The notes beneath the pieces were generated by a model. That model worked only from the letters and a program-made list of their open reading frames with translations, did no database searches and was not told where the DNA came from. Made by a program: the position numbers and the translations under genes. A stretch of DNA of 64,000 bases from contig JADJQM010000001.1 of NCBI GenBank assembly GCA_016712715.1, forward strand, positions 1,757,001 to 1,821,000, given 5' to 3'. How positions within the stretch are numbered: position 1 is the stretch's first letter; each line of letters starts with the position of its first letter. Source of the DNA: Rhodospirillaceae bacterium. GTDB lineage: Bacteria; Pseudomonadota; Alphaproteobacteria; Dongiales; Dongiaceae. Below are positions 25,615 to 34,902 of this stretch, in pieces.

Positions 25615-26793
25615 CTATTTGCGCGGCAGCAGGAACAGCGCCAGCCCAGCGACATTGACGGCTGCCGCCAGTGCGAAAGCGGTGCTGGCACCAAGCTGGT
25701 CCCAAGCCAAACCCATCGCCGCTGATCCGACGAAGATCGCGATGCCGGCGGCCAGGTTGAAAACACCGAAGGCCGTGCCGCGCAGATGTGCCGGTGCGTA
25801 ATCGGCCACCAGGGCCGAGAAGACACCCTGCGTGAAGGTGAGGTGCAGGCCCCAGATGCCGGCGCCGATCCAGACCAGCAGCGGTCCCGTCGCAAGCACC
25901 ATGGTCAGATGCGAGAGGACCAGCAGCGCAAAGCCGAGGGCGATCACGCGTGTGCGGCCGATCCGATCGGACCAGATGCCGGCCAATGGCGTCAGCGGAA
26001 CGGCGACGAGGTTCATCACCACCAAGGTCATCGGCGCCCAGGCCGCGTCAACGCCGACATCCTGTGCGCGCAGGATATGGAACGCTTCGGAAAAGCGTGG
26101 CAGCAGCAGCAGGAACAAAAGACCCATCGCCAGCCAGAAGGGTCGCCCGAGTTGACGGAGTTCGCTGAGGCGCAGGGGAAAGGGCCGCTTCACGCGGGGC
26201 TCCGTGACGGCCGGCTCGCGCACACCGGTCAGCATCACGGCGACCGAGAGGATGGCGGGGACACAGGCCCACCACAGAACCGGCGTCACGTCGCCGAGAT
26301 AAAGCTGCAGCAGCAGGATGGCGGCCAGGGGTCCGATGACGGCACCGGCATTGTCGAGCGCCTGGCGCACGCCATAGGCATAGCCACGATGCTCGGGGGC
26401 CACCCAATCGGCAATCAGTGCATCGCGCGGCGCGCCGCGCACACCCTTGCCGAAGCGATCGGCAAAGCGACCCGCGAACACCATGAAGGGCGTTGCCGCC
26501 ATCGGAAAGATCACCTTGGAACAAGCGCTCAGGCCATAGCCCAGGGCGGCGATGTATTTGCGGTTCCGCCAGTAGTCACTAAGCGCGCCGGAGAAAATCT
26601 TGGTGATCGAGGCCGTGGCTTCCGCGAGACCGTCGATGATCCCAACCAAGAGCACGCTGGCACCCATCGTGTTGACGAGCAGCAGCGGGAGCACTGCGTG
26701 CACGATCTCGCTCGACCCATCCATCAGCAAGCTGGTCAATCCCAGCATCCAGATGGTGCGTGGCAAAGCGGGCCGCTGCCCCTCCGCCCTCAT
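25615..26793 (-). CDS. MFS transporter
   Basis: A 392-residue protein with about 12 hydrophobic segments. The loop 2-3 motif appears as GRFADRFGKGVRGAPRDALIAD, and a related GIWSDRIGRTRVI marks the second half, as in major-facilitator drug or sugar exporters. Its ATG overlaps the mutL stop codon (ATGA at 26790-26793), so it is translationally coupled to mutL; a functional link is not obvious. Substrate unknown. Confidence 0.85.
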   Translation of the reverse strand: MRAEGQRPALPRTIWMLGLTSLLMDGSSEIVHAVLPLLLVNTMGASVLLVGIIDGLAEATASITKIFSGALSDYWRNRKYIAALGYGLSACSKVIFPMAATPFMVFAGRFADRFGKGVRGAPRDALIADWVAPEHRGYAYGVRQALDNAGAVIGPLAAILLLQLYLGDVTPVLWWACVPAILSVAVMLTGVREPAVTEPRVKRPFPLRLSELRQLGRPFWLAMGLLFLLLLPRFSEAFHILRAQDVGVDAAWAPMTLVVMNLVAVPLTPLAGIWSDRIGRTRVIALGFALLVLSHLTMVLATGPLLVWIGAGIWGLHLTFTQGVFSALVADYAPAHLRGTAFGVFNLAAGIAIFVGSAAMGLAWDQLGASTAFALAAAVNVAGLALFLLPRK

Positions 26794-28619
26794 CGACGCC
26801 CGAACAACCGTTCGATATCGGAGAGCTTCAGCTCAACATAGGTCGGCCGGCCATGATTGCACTGGCCGGAATGAGGAGTCGCCTCCATCTGGCGCAGCAG
26901 CGCGTCCATTTCGGCTGGCAGTAATTGCCGCCCGGCGCGCACAGAACCATGGCACGCCATGGTCCCACAGATGTCCTCGAGCTTCTCCTTGAGGCTAAGG
27001 ACCGCACCGAGTTCGGCGATTTCTTCCGCCAAATCACGCACCAGGCCTTTGACATCGCTTTGTCCCAACAGGGCCGGTACTTCGCGCACCGCGATCGCAT
27101 CGTGACCGAAGGCTTCAATCGCAAGGCCCAGTTCCTCGAGTTCCGCGCTACGCGCCAGCAGCGATCCCACCAGCTTGGCCGGGAGTTCGACGATCTCCGG
27201 GATGAGCAGCGCCTGGCGCTTCACACCGCCGCTGGCCAGCGCCACCTTCATGCGCTCCAGGACCAGGCGTTCATGGGCGGCATGCTGGTCGACGATGACC
27301 ATGCCGTCCTTGGTCTGCGCCACGATATATGTGCCAAAGATCTGTGCCCGCGCGATGCCCAGCGGATAATCCTGTTGGGGGACATTGTCCTGCATCGGTG
27401 CATGAGCGACGCCGGATGGCCGCGCCATTTCCGGCGAGAGGGGGGCAAAAGCGGCCATCGCCTGCTGCACGACACCGGCATTGAAGCGATTGAGTTGGCC
27501 GTTGCCGCCATGCATCGCCTGGTAGGCTGTCGGCAAAGGTGCCGCGACGCCGGACATGCCACCGAAGGCCGCGATCGCCGCATTGGCAACGGTGGTCGAG
27601 GCGCGGTGCCCCGACGCATCCATGGCGCGGCGAATGGCACCGACGATGAGGCCGCGCACCATGGCCGGATCCTGGAAGCGCACCTCGGCCTTGGCCGGAT
27701 GCACATTCACATCGACGAGCTCGGGCGGGCAGTTGAGGAACAAGGCCACCAGCGGGTGCCGGTCGCGCGCCAGGAAATCCTGATAGGCGCCGCGAATGGC
27801 CCCCTGCAACAGCCGGTCGCGCACCGGCCTGCCATTGACGAAGAGATATTGCGAGGCAGCCGTCGCCCGGTTGAGCGTTGGTAAGCCGGCAAAACCGCTG
27901 AGGTTCAGCCCTTCCCGCTCGACCGAGAGCGCCACGGCATTCGCGGCGAAATCGCGCCCCATGACGTCGCCGAGGCGCTTCAACCGTGCGGCATCCGGCG
28001 CCTCCATGAGGTCCGCTTGCGCGGCATCGAGGCGCAGCACGCTCTTTCCGTCATCGGTCAACGAGAAGGCGATTTCGGGATGCGCCATGGCGATCCGTTC
28101 CAGGATCTCGACCACGGCATTCTGCTCGGACCGCGCGGTCTTCAAGAACTTGAGGCGCGCGGGGACGGCATAGAACAAGTCGCGCAACTCGACCCGCGTG
28201 CCGGCGGTGATGGCGGTCGGCTCCGGTCCCTGCCGCTCACCGCCTTCGACCCGGATGATCCAGCCTTCCTCGGCGCCGCGCGCGCGGCTGGCGATGGAAA
28301 GCCGCCCCACCGCGCCGATCGAGGGCAGGGCCTCGCCGCGGAAACCGAAGAAGCCGATATGGACGAGATCGTCATCGGGCAGTTTCGAGGTCGCGTGCCG
28401 CTCGATGGCCAAGGCCAGCTCGCGAGGGCCCATGCCATGGCCGTCATCGGTGACACTGATAAAGCTCTTGCCACCCTCGCGCAGTTCGACGGCAACGCGG
28501 GCGGCGCCCGCATCGACGGCATTCTCGACCAGTTCCTTCACCACCGAGGCAGGTCGTTCGATGACCTCGCCGGCGGCGATCTGGTTGACGAGATTGGCTG
28601 GCAAAAGACGAATCGGCAT
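26790..28619 (-). CDS. mutL: DNA mismatch repair protein MutL (endonuclease-type)
   Basis: A 609-residue protein. The GHKL ATPase half shows ENAVDAGA, DDGHGM and GFRGEALPSIG. The C-terminal half carries the metal-dependent nicking motif VDQHAAHERLVLERM (DQHAx2Ex4E), together with ACHGSVRAGR and QCNHGRPT. Nicking MutLs are found in bacteria that lack MutH. The ATG at 28619 gives MPIRLLPANLVNQIAAGEV, the canonical start, although no clear ribosome binding site precedes it. Confidence 0.96.
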   Translation of the reverse strand: MPIRLLPANLVNQIAAGEVIERPASVVKELVENAVDAGAARVAVELREGGKSFISVTDDGHGMGPRELALAIERHATSKLPDDDLVHIGFFGFRGEALPSIGAVGRLSIASRARGAEEGWIIRVEGGERQGPEPTAITAGTRVELRDLFYAVPARLKFLKTARSEQNAVVEILERIAMAHPEIAFSLTDDGKSVLRLDAAQADLMEAPDAARLKRLGDVMGRDFAANAVALSVEREGLNLSGFAGLPTLNRATAASQYLFVNGRPVRDRLLQGAIRGAYQDFLARDRHPLVALFLNCPPELVDVNVHPAKAEVRFQDPAMVRGLIVGAIRRAMDASGHRASTTVANAAIAAFGGMSGVAAPLPTAYQAMHGGNGQLNRFNAGVVQQAMAAFAPLSPEMARPSGVAHAPMQDNVPQQDYPLGIARAQIFGTYIVAQTKDGMVIVDQHAAHERLVLERMKVALASGGVKRQALLIPEIVELPAKLVGSLLARSAELEELGLAIEAFGHDAIAVREVPALLGQSDVKGLVRDLAEEIAELGAVLSLKEKLEDICGTMACHGSVRAGRQLLPAEMDALLRQMEATPHSGQCNHGRPTYVELKLSDIERLFGRR

Positions 28620-28738
28620 GAGGTTTAGTCTAGCACCCTATCCGGGAGCAATTGTACCGTCCGTCGCTGGGGACTTGCGGGGCGTGCGGCTCAATGGCTG
28701 AATGGCGCCCCGCCGCCAACATGAACGGAAGCCAAGCC

Positions 28739-29194
28739 ATGAGCGCCACCGACCAGGAATTCCCCGCCGCCGACGATTATGGCCGTGGCCTCAAGGGCTT
28801 CGGGGTCAACCTGCTGGTCCGCGACGTGGCGCGCACGGTGGCCTTTTCCCGTGACATCCTGCTCACGGAAACCGCCATGGCGAATGAGGACTTTGCCGTG
28901 CTGCGCCACCGCGTGAACGGGCAGCTCCTTGCTGAATGGATGCTGCATGCCGACGGCACCTATCATGCCAATCCGCTTTTGGGCCTGCTGCCTGAAAGCG
29001 GCGTCCGCGGCGCCGGCGCCGAATTGCGGCTCTATCACCTCGACCCGGATGCCGCCGTGGCGCGCGCCAAGGCCGCCGACTATGTGGTTCTCAACGAGCC
29101 CGCCGACAAACCTCACGGCATGCGCGAGGCCTATATCCTGGACCCGGACGGATATTGCTGGGTGGTCAGCCTGCCATTGGCGAAGAAGCCCTAG
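28739..29194 (+). CDS. VOC (glyoxalase-like) family protein
   Basis: About 151 residues. It has the vicinal-oxygen-chelate pattern: FGVNLLVRDVARTVAFSRDIL at the N-terminus and REAYILDPDGYCWVVSLPL at the C-terminus, but without an obvious full set of metal ligands. ATG 28739 has GGAAG upstream; earlier in-frame ATGs at 28652 and 28721 are possible. Its stop codon overlaps the stop of the convergent epimerase gene. Function unknown. Confidence 0.75.
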   Translation: MSATDQEFPAADDYGRGLKGFGVNLLVRDVARTVAFSRDILLTETAMANEDFAVLRHRVNGQLLAEWMLHADGTYHANPLLGLLPESGVRGAGAELRLYHLDPDAAVARAKAADYVVLNEPADKPHGMREAYILDPDGYCWVVSLPLAKKP

Positions 29195-30171
29195 TCCTTC
29201 GCATACCCCCGGTACCACGCCACGAACTTTTCCAGCCCCTCGGCCAGCGACGTTTTGGGTTCATAGCCGAGATCGGCACGGCTCAAGGTAAGATCGGCCC
29301 AGGTCGCCGGCACATCGCCCGCTGCCGGCGGATGAATATTGCGTTGCGCCTTCTGACCACAGGCCTGCTCCACCAGGTCGATCAGGTGATTAAGGCTGAC
29401 GGGCCGGTCGCTACCGAGATTGTAGAGCCGATGCGGCATGGCTTCATGGCGATCTGGCGGTCGATCAAGTGCCGCGAGCACGCCGGCCACGATATCGTCG
29501 ATGTAGGTAAAATCGCGTTCCACGCTGCCATCGCCGAATACCTCGATCTTCTCACCGGCAAAGATCGCCTGGGTGAAGCGGTAATAGGCCATGTCCGGCC
29601 GGCCCCAGGGACCAAACACCGTGAAGAAGCGCAGGCCCGTCAACGGCAGATGATAGAGCTGGGCATAGGAGATGCTCATCAGCTCATCGGCGCGCTTGGT
29701 CGCGGCATAGAGTGAGGTTGGACAATCGACCGGGTCGTCGATTGCAAAGGGAACCCGCTTGCTCTTGCCATAGACGGAGCTGGAGCTGGCATAGACCAGA
29801 TGTGCAAGCTTCGGGAGGTGACGGCCAAGCTCCAGGATGTTGAGATGGCCGCTGAGATTCGGTCCGACATAGTCGGTCGGATGGTCGATCGAATGGCGCA
29901 CCCCGGCCTGCGCCGCCAAGTGAACGATTGCGGTGATGTCGTCGTGCCGCCGCTGCACGGCGGCGTTCAAGGCCGGTGCGCGGCCGATATCGGCAAAGAC
30001 ATAGCGAAGGTTGGGATGCCGCTCCAGGCGATGCAGCCGCGCCTGCTTCAGCCTGGTGTCGTAATAGGCATTCATATTGTCGAGGCCAAGCACTTGCTGG
30101 CCGCGCGCCAGCAGCGCCTCGGCGACATGATAGCCAATGAACCCGGCAACGCCGGTAACGAGGATGGTCAT
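29191..30171 (-). CDS. NAD-dependent epimerase, UDP-glucuronate 4-epimerase-like
   Basis: A 326-residue short-chain dehydrogenase/reductase of the extended type. NAD site VTGVAGFIGYHVAEALL, catalytic YAATK (Tyr and Lys) preceded by YASSSSVYG, and the substrate loop GPWGRPDMAYYRFTQAI are typical of UDP-glucuronate or UDP-galacturonate epimerases (CapI/LpsL-like). It starts 6 bp after the nucleotide-sugar dehydrogenase gene, so both probably supply uronic-acid sugars for a surface polysaccharide. No glycosyltransferases are near. Confidence 0.86.
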   Translation of the reverse strand: MTILVTGVAGFIGYHVAEALLARGQQVLGLDNMNAYYDTRLKQARLHRLERHPNLRYVFADIGRAPALNAAVQRRHDDITAIVHLAAQAGVRHSIDHPTDYVGPNLSGHLNILELGRHLPKLAHLVYASSSSVYGKSKRVPFAIDDPVDCPTSLYAATKRADELMSISYAQLYHLPLTGLRFFTVFGPWGRPDMAYYRFTQAIFAGEKIEVFGDGSVERDFTYIDDIVAGVLAALDRPPDRHEAMPHRLYNLGSDRPVSLNHLIDLVEQACGQKAQRNIHPPAAGDVPATWADLTLSRADLGYEPKTSLAEGLEKFVAWYRGYAKD

Positions 30172-30177
30172 CTCGGA

Positions 30178-31536
30178 TCAAGCCTTTACGACGTTGCGGC
30201 CGCGCCAGCCGGCACGCACCATGGTGTTGCGCGTATCGACGACCAGCGACGCCAGCTTGCCGATGCGCTTGAAGTCGATCACGTCATGATCCGTCACGAT
30301 CAGCACGGCGTCGGCGCGCTTGAGCGTGGCATCCGAGAGTGCCTTCGACCGCCGGCCGGCGAGATGCGGATGTTCACGCGACGGCTTGATCTGGGTGATG
30401 ATCGGATCGTGGTAATCGACCTTGGCACCCTGTGCCTCCAGGAGCTCGATCAGGGTCAGCGCCGGGCTTTCCCGCATGTCGTCGACATTCTTCTTGTACG
30501 CGAGGCCGATGACCAGAATATGGGCACCTCTCAGCGCTTTCGCTGCCCGCGCGTTCAGAGCCTCGCTGAGCTTTGACACCACGTAATGCGGCATCAGCGT
30601 GTTGATTTCGCCCGCCAGTTCGATGAAGCGCGTGGTGATGCCGAACTCCCGCGCCTTCCAGGTCAGGTAAAAGGGATCGATCGGAATGCAATGCCCACCC
30701 AGCCCCGGCCCTGGATAGAACGGCATGAAGCCGAAGGGCTTGGTCTTGGCAGCGTCGATCACTTCCCAGACATCGATACCCATGGCGTCGAAAATCACCT
30801 TCAGTTCATTGACGAGGGCGATGTTGACGGAACGGAAAATGTTCTCGGTCAGTTTTACCGCTTCCGCCGTGGCCGGGCTCGACGCCGGCACCGTCTTGAC
30901 GACGGCCGAGTCATAGAGGGCCAAAGCGAGAGTGAGCGCTGTCTCGCCATCGCCGCCGACCACCTTGGGAATAGCGGCCGTCCCGTATGTTTCATTGCCG
31001 GGATCTTCGCGCTCCGGCGAATAGGCAAGGTAAAAGTCACGCCCGCTCTTGAGGGCCTTGGTTTCAAGCGCCGGCCGCACCACCTCATCGGTCGTCCCGG
31101 GATAGGTGCTCGATTCCAGCACCACCAACTGGCCCGCCTTGAGATGTTTGCCGATCTCCGCGGCGGTATCCGCGACGAAGGAGAGATCCGGTTCGCGCTG
31201 TTTCGAGAGTGGTGTCGGCACGCAGATGATGATGCAATCCATTGCCTTGAGGCCGCGGAAGTCGGCGCTGGCCTTGAGCAGGCCGCTTTTGACCAGCGGG
31301 GCGATGCGGCGTCCCGGAATGTGGCGAATATAGGAACGCCCGCCATTGAGTTTGCTGGTCTTGCCCTGGTCGACGTCGAAACCCGTCACGGCAAAGCCCT
31401 TCTCGGCAAAGAGGCAGGCAAGCGGCAGCCCGACATAGCCAAGACCGATGATGCCGACTTTCGCGCGCTTTGAGCTGATCCGCTCGGCGAGCCGCTTGGC
31501 GCCTGCGTTGGGTCGGGATTTTCGCTGTTCTACCAT
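30178..31536 (-). CDS. Nucleotide-sugar dehydrogenase (WbpA/UDP-GlcNAc 6-dehydrogenase-like)
   Basis: A 452-residue enzyme that oxidises the C6 hydroxyl of a UDP-hexose or UDP-HexNAc to the uronic acid. NAD motif VGIIGLGYVGLPLA begins near residue 27; catalytic Lys lies in KLTENIFRSVNIALVNEL and catalytic Cys in GPGLGGHCIPIDPFYL. The sequence IPIDP and the length favour the WbpA/TviB subgroup over UDP-glucose dehydrogenase. Cotranscribed with the epimerase downstream. The first 25 residues are a basic extension before the Rossmann fold. Confidence 0.86.
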   Translation of the reverse strand: MVEQRKSRPNAGAKRLAERISSKRAKVGIIGLGYVGLPLACLFAEKGFAVTGFDVDQGKTSKLNGGRSYIRHIPGRRIAPLVKSGLLKASADFRGLKAMDCIIICVPTPLSKQREPDLSFVADTAAEIGKHLKAGQLVVLESSTYPGTTDEVVRPALETKALKSGRDFYLAYSPEREDPGNETYGTAAIPKVVGGDGETALTLALALYDSAVVKTVPASSPATAEAVKLTENIFRSVNIALVNELKVIFDAMGIDVWEVIDAAKTKPFGFMPFYPGPGLGGHCIPIDPFYLTWKAREFGITTRFIELAGEINTLMPHYVVSKLSEALNARAAKALRGAHILVIGLAYKKNVDDMRESPALTLIELLEAQGAKVDYHDPIITQIKPSREHPHLAGRRSKALSDATLKRADAVLIVTDHDVIDFKRIGKLASLVVDTRNTMVRAGWRGRNVVKA

Positions 31537-31608
31537 GACTTAGCTGCTTTCAGATTGTGTCGCCGCACCCTAGCAAAGGGGGCTGCCCGCGTCACATCCT
31601 GTTTCGCC

Positions 31609-31639
31609 TTGACCTTCCCATGATTGGAAGGAGCATATG
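31609..31639 (+). promoter_or_regulatory. CueR-type promoter of copA
   Basis: -35 TTGACC (31609-31614), a 19-bp spacer, and -10 CATATG (31634-31639). Within the long spacer is the dyad CCTTCC-N7-GGAAGG (31613-31631), which matches the MerR/CueR operator pattern where the activator untwists an overlong spacer. The cueR gene lies at the end of the same operon. Confidence 0.85.
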
Positions 31640-31668
31640 AGGGTGGCGCGAGTATGAAGGAGCCAAAC

Positions 31669-33822
31669 ATGACCACCAGCGCCGACACCGAACTGAGATT
31701 GGGTGTCACGGGTATGACCTGTGCCGCCTGTGCCACGCGCATCGAGAAGGTCTTGCGCCGCTTGCCCGGCATTGCCACCGCCGACGTCAATCTGGCGAGC
31801 GAAGTGGCCTTGGTCACCGGCAATCCCTCCGTTACCCGCGCAGTTGTCGCGAAGGCGATCGAGCAGGCCGGCTACGGCGTCCGATCCGACGATGCACGCG
31901 CGGAGCCCGATCACGAGGCCTGGTTCCTGCTCATGGGTGCCGCACTCACCCTGCCTTTGCTGGCGCCGATGATCCTGGAAATGGCCCTGGGCGGCATGTG
32001 GATGCTGGATCCCTGGATCCAGCTGGGTCTTGCGCTGCCGGTGCAGTTCGGCCTAGGCCTGCCCTTCTATCTCGGCGCCTGGCGCGCGGTCCGGGCTTTC
32101 AGCGGCAACATGGACCTGCTGGTGGCCTTGGGCACCAGCGCCGCCTTCGGCCTCAGCCTCTATATGATGGCGATCAATCCCCATCATCTCTATTTCGAAT
32201 CTGCCGCCGTCATCATCGTGCTGGTGCGCCTCGGCAAATGGCTGGAAAAACGCGCCAAGAAGCGCACGCTCTCCGCGCTCAGCGCCCTTAACGCCCTGTG
32301 GCCGGCCCAGGCCCGGGTGCGCCGCGATGGGATCGAAAGCGACATTCCCCTGCAGCAATTGCTCACCGGCGACGTCGCCCTCATTCGCGCCGGCGAGCGC
32401 ATTCCGGCAGACGGCAAGATCACACTGGGCGAAAGCGAGATCGATGAATCGCTCATCACCGGTGAAAGCAGCCCACGCGCCGTGGCCCCAGGCGACCGCG
32501 TCATCGGTGGTTCGGTGAACGGCATGAGTGCGCTTGAAATCACGGTCGCCGCCGTGGGGGCGGAGACGACATTGGCCCGTATCATTCGCATGGTCACCGC
32601 GGCGCAAGGTGCCAAGGCGCCGATCCAGCGCCTGGCCGACCGCGTCTCGGCGATCTTCGTGCCGATCGTGCTGCTGGTCGCTTTGATCACCATCGGCGGC
32701 TGGCTGCTGGCCGGTGCCGGCATCGAAACTGCCTTGATCAATGCTGTGGCTGTCCTGGTCATCGCCTGTCCCTGTGCGCTGGGCCTTGCCACACCGACGG
32801 CGATCATGGTCGGCGTCGGCGCTGGGGCGAAGCGCGGCATCCTCATTCGCGATGCGGCGGCACTCGAGACCGCCGGTGATATCACGATCGTCGCTTTCGA
32901 CAAGACCGGGACCCTGACCGAGGGCAAGCCGCGCCTGCTCGCCACGGAGCCGATGCCAGGCGAAGACGGCAAGGCCGTCCTGACCCTGGCCGCTGCGTTG
33001 CAGGCGGGCAGCACCCATGCCTTGGCCGACGCGCTGCGCCAGGCAGCTGCAGGCATGGACCTTCCGCGCGCGGCAGATGCCCGTGTCGTCGCCGGACGTG
33101 GTGTCACCGCCCGCATCGGCCCCAGTCAGTACGTCCTCGGCACGCCGAAGATGATGCTGGAAGCCAGTCTCGACATATCGCCCCTTGCCGCGGCAGCAGC
33201 GCGTCATTCGCAGGACGGCGCCACCATTTCCTATCTCGCCGAGACAGGAAAACAGCCGCGTCTCCTCGCCCTCTTCGCCTTTGCCGACCAGCTGCGGCCA
33301 ACCGCGCGGGGCGCCATCGCCGCGCTGCACGGCTTGGGCATCCGGTCGCTGATGTTGACCGGCGACAATAAGGGTGCGGCCGCCAGGATCGCCGTCGAAC
33401 TGGGCCTCGACGATGTCCGCGCCGAATTGCTGCCTGACGACAAGACCCATGCCATCGCGGCGTTGAAGGCGGATGGCGCCAAGGTCGCCATGGTGGGCGA
33501 TGGCGTCAATGACGCGCCGGCCCTGGCCGCGGCCGATCTCGGCCTCGCCATGGCGACCGGCACCGATGTCGCCATCGAGACCGCGGGCATCGCCTTGATG
33601 CGCGGCGATCCGGCCCTGGTGCCGCAGGCAATCGGCCTCGCCCGCGCCACGTGTCGCAAGATCAAGGAAAACCTCGCCTGGGCCTTCATCTTCAATCTGC
33701 TCGGCATACCGCTCGCGGCCTTTGGCTATCTCAGCCCGATCATCGCCGGTGGCGCCATGGCCCTGTCCTCGGTCGCGGTCGTGACCAACGCCCTCACCCT
33801 CAATCGCTGGAGCCCCAAATGA
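31669..33822 (+). CDS. copA: Copper-exporting P1B-type ATPase
   Basis: About 717 residues. One N-terminal metal-binding domain with GMTCAACATRIE (Cys 18 and 21), actuator loop TGESS near 264, the membrane CPC (IACPCALGLATPTA, near 367), phosphorylation motif DKTGT near 411 and GDGVNDAPAL. The last helix pair has FN in place of the usual YN and then MALSS, which fits a Cu(I) exporter. The nucleotide-domain HP dipeptide reads as THALADAL, so HP is replaced by HA. ATG 31669 has AAGGAG six bases upstream; an ATG at 31654 is a weaker option. Overlaps cueR by 4 bp. Confidence 0.92.
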   Translation: MTTSADTELRLGVTGMTCAACATRIEKVLRRLPGIATADVNLASEVALVTGNPSVTRAVVAKAIEQAGYGVRSDDARAEPDHEAWFLLMGAALTLPLLAPMILEMALGGMWMLDPWIQLGLALPVQFGLGLPFYLGAWRAVRAFSGNMDLLVALGTSAAFGLSLYMMAINPHHLYFESAAVIIVLVRLGKWLEKRAKKRTLSALSALNALWPAQARVRRDGIESDIPLQQLLTGDVALIRAGERIPADGKITLGESEIDESLITGESSPRAVAPGDRVIGGSVNGMSALEITVAAVGAETTLARIIRMVTAAQGAKAPIQRLADRVSAIFVPIVLLVALITIGGWLLAGAGIETALINAVAVLVIACPCALGLATPTAIMVGVGAGAKRGILIRDAAALETAGDITIVAFDKTGTLTEGKPRLLATEPMPGEDGKAVLTLAAALQAGSTHALADALRQAAAGMDLPRAADARVVAGRGVTARIGPSQYVLGTPKMMLEASLDISPLAAAAARHSQDGATISYLAETGKQPRLLALFAFADQLRPTARGAIAALHGLGIRSLMLTGDNKGAAARIAVELGLDDVRAELLPDDKTHAIAALKADGAKVAMVGDGVNDAPALAAADLGLAMATGTDVAIETAGIALMRGDPALVPQAIGLARATCRKIKENLAWAFIFNLLGIPLAAFGYLSPIIAGGAMALSSVAVVTNALTLNRWSPK

Positions 33823-34238
33823 GCGACGCTCTCAGCATCGGTGCTGCATCCAAGGCCAGTGGCGTCTCGGCCAAGATGATCCGGCACTATGAAAGCATCG
33901 GCCTGCTGCCGGCGGCCCAGCGCAGCAACGGAAATTATCGGCTTTATGGTCAACAGGATGTCCACAATCTGCGCTTCATCCACCGCGCCAGGTCATTGGG
34001 CTTCCCGCTGGTGACGATCCGCGAATTGCTGGCGCTCTGGCGCAACCGGCAACGCTCCAGTTCCCAGGTCAAGAAGCTGGCGCTCACCCATGTCGCAACC
34101 CTGGAGGCCAAGATCGCCGAAATGCAGGAGATGGCGGCGGCGCTGAAACACCTTGCCCAGAACTGCCATGGCGACGAGCGCCCGGATTGCCCGATCCTGG
34201 AAGGGCTGGCATCAGAGAAGGCGGCGCACTGCCACTGA
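33819..34238 (+). CDS. cueR: MerR-family copper-responsive activator CueR
   Basis: A 139-residue regulator: MerR helix-turn-helix (SIGAASKASGVSAKMIRHYESIGLLP), dimerisation helix, and the Cu(I) loop with two Cys separated by seven residues (NCHGDERPDCPIL), as in CueR. It overlaps the copA stop codon (ATGA), and the promoter of copA carries a matching operator, so the unit is autoregulated by copper. The extreme C-terminus ends HCH. Confidence 0.92.
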   Translation: MSDALSIGAASKASGVSAKMIRHYESIGLLPAAQRSNGNYRLYGQQDVHNLRFIHRARSLGFPLVTIRELLALWRNRQRSSSQVKKLALTHVATLEAKIAEMQEMAAALKHLAQNCHGDERPDCPILEGLASEKAAHCH

Positions 34239-34241
34239 ATG

Positions 34242-34902
34242 TCAGAAGCGGATGACGCGCAGGAGCAAGGGCAGTGGCGCGTCGGTCGCTTCCAACCCGA
34301 TTTGGAACACCAAGGTCCTACCGCCACCGACAAGGCGATAATGACCGCCTCTATCCAGAATTCTGCGGTCGGCGGTGAGATCGGCGACGCCATTCACCAC
34401 CACGACCGACCATGTCGTGCCAGGCTTGCGAAGGTCTTCGATCAGCACGTCCTTGAGGTCGCCGGCGATGACCACCGGCCGGCGTGTGCCCATGACGAAC
34501 TTCACGCCGTCCTCAAGCGGCGCTGGCCGGAACACCAGCGTGGCGCTCTGATTGGCCTGCTCGGGCGTGAGGGCCAAAGCGGCCGGGTCGCATGAAATGC
34601 GCTTGCGGGACACGTTGCCGTCCGTGACATCGGATTGCGCCTTGCCGATCACGATCTTGCCGCCCCGGATGTTCTCGCGCTGGCAGGAATCGAGATAGGA
34701 GATGATGAGGCCGCTATCCGGCCGCAACGAGATTTCCCGTCCCTCCGACAGCAGGTCGAGGGGCTCGACGCCCTCAATGGTGCCGGTGGTGTCCTCCACG
34801 ATGGCGACAGCTTGGTCCCCGGCCCATCCGCTCTGCGGCGAAAAAGACGGCAACCAGGACACCGACAATGCCTACAAACTGCGAACACCGTCTGGTGGTC
34901 AT
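34242..34902 (-). pseudogene. Hypothetical exported protein, apparent frameshift in the signal peptide
   Basis: ATG 34902 has a GAGG ribosome binding site and starts a good signal peptide (MTTRRCSQFVGIVGVLVAVF), but that frame stops after about 42 codons. The rest of the gene, 208 codons of plausible protein (WAGDQAVAIVEDTTG...TPEQANQSATLVFRPAP), continues in the next frame without its own convincing start. Removing one A from the five-A run at 34841-34845 joins them to give a signal peptide ending SGWAG. The product resembles conserved uncharacterised periplasmic proteins. The lesion could be a sequencing error. Convergent with cueR, 3 bp apart. Confidence 0.6.

Noticed and set aside
31637..31657. 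Tiny leader ORF (MRVARV) before copA with its own ribosome binding site
   Set aside because: Its start codon lies inside the -10 element of the CueR promoter, so it would not be in the transcript.
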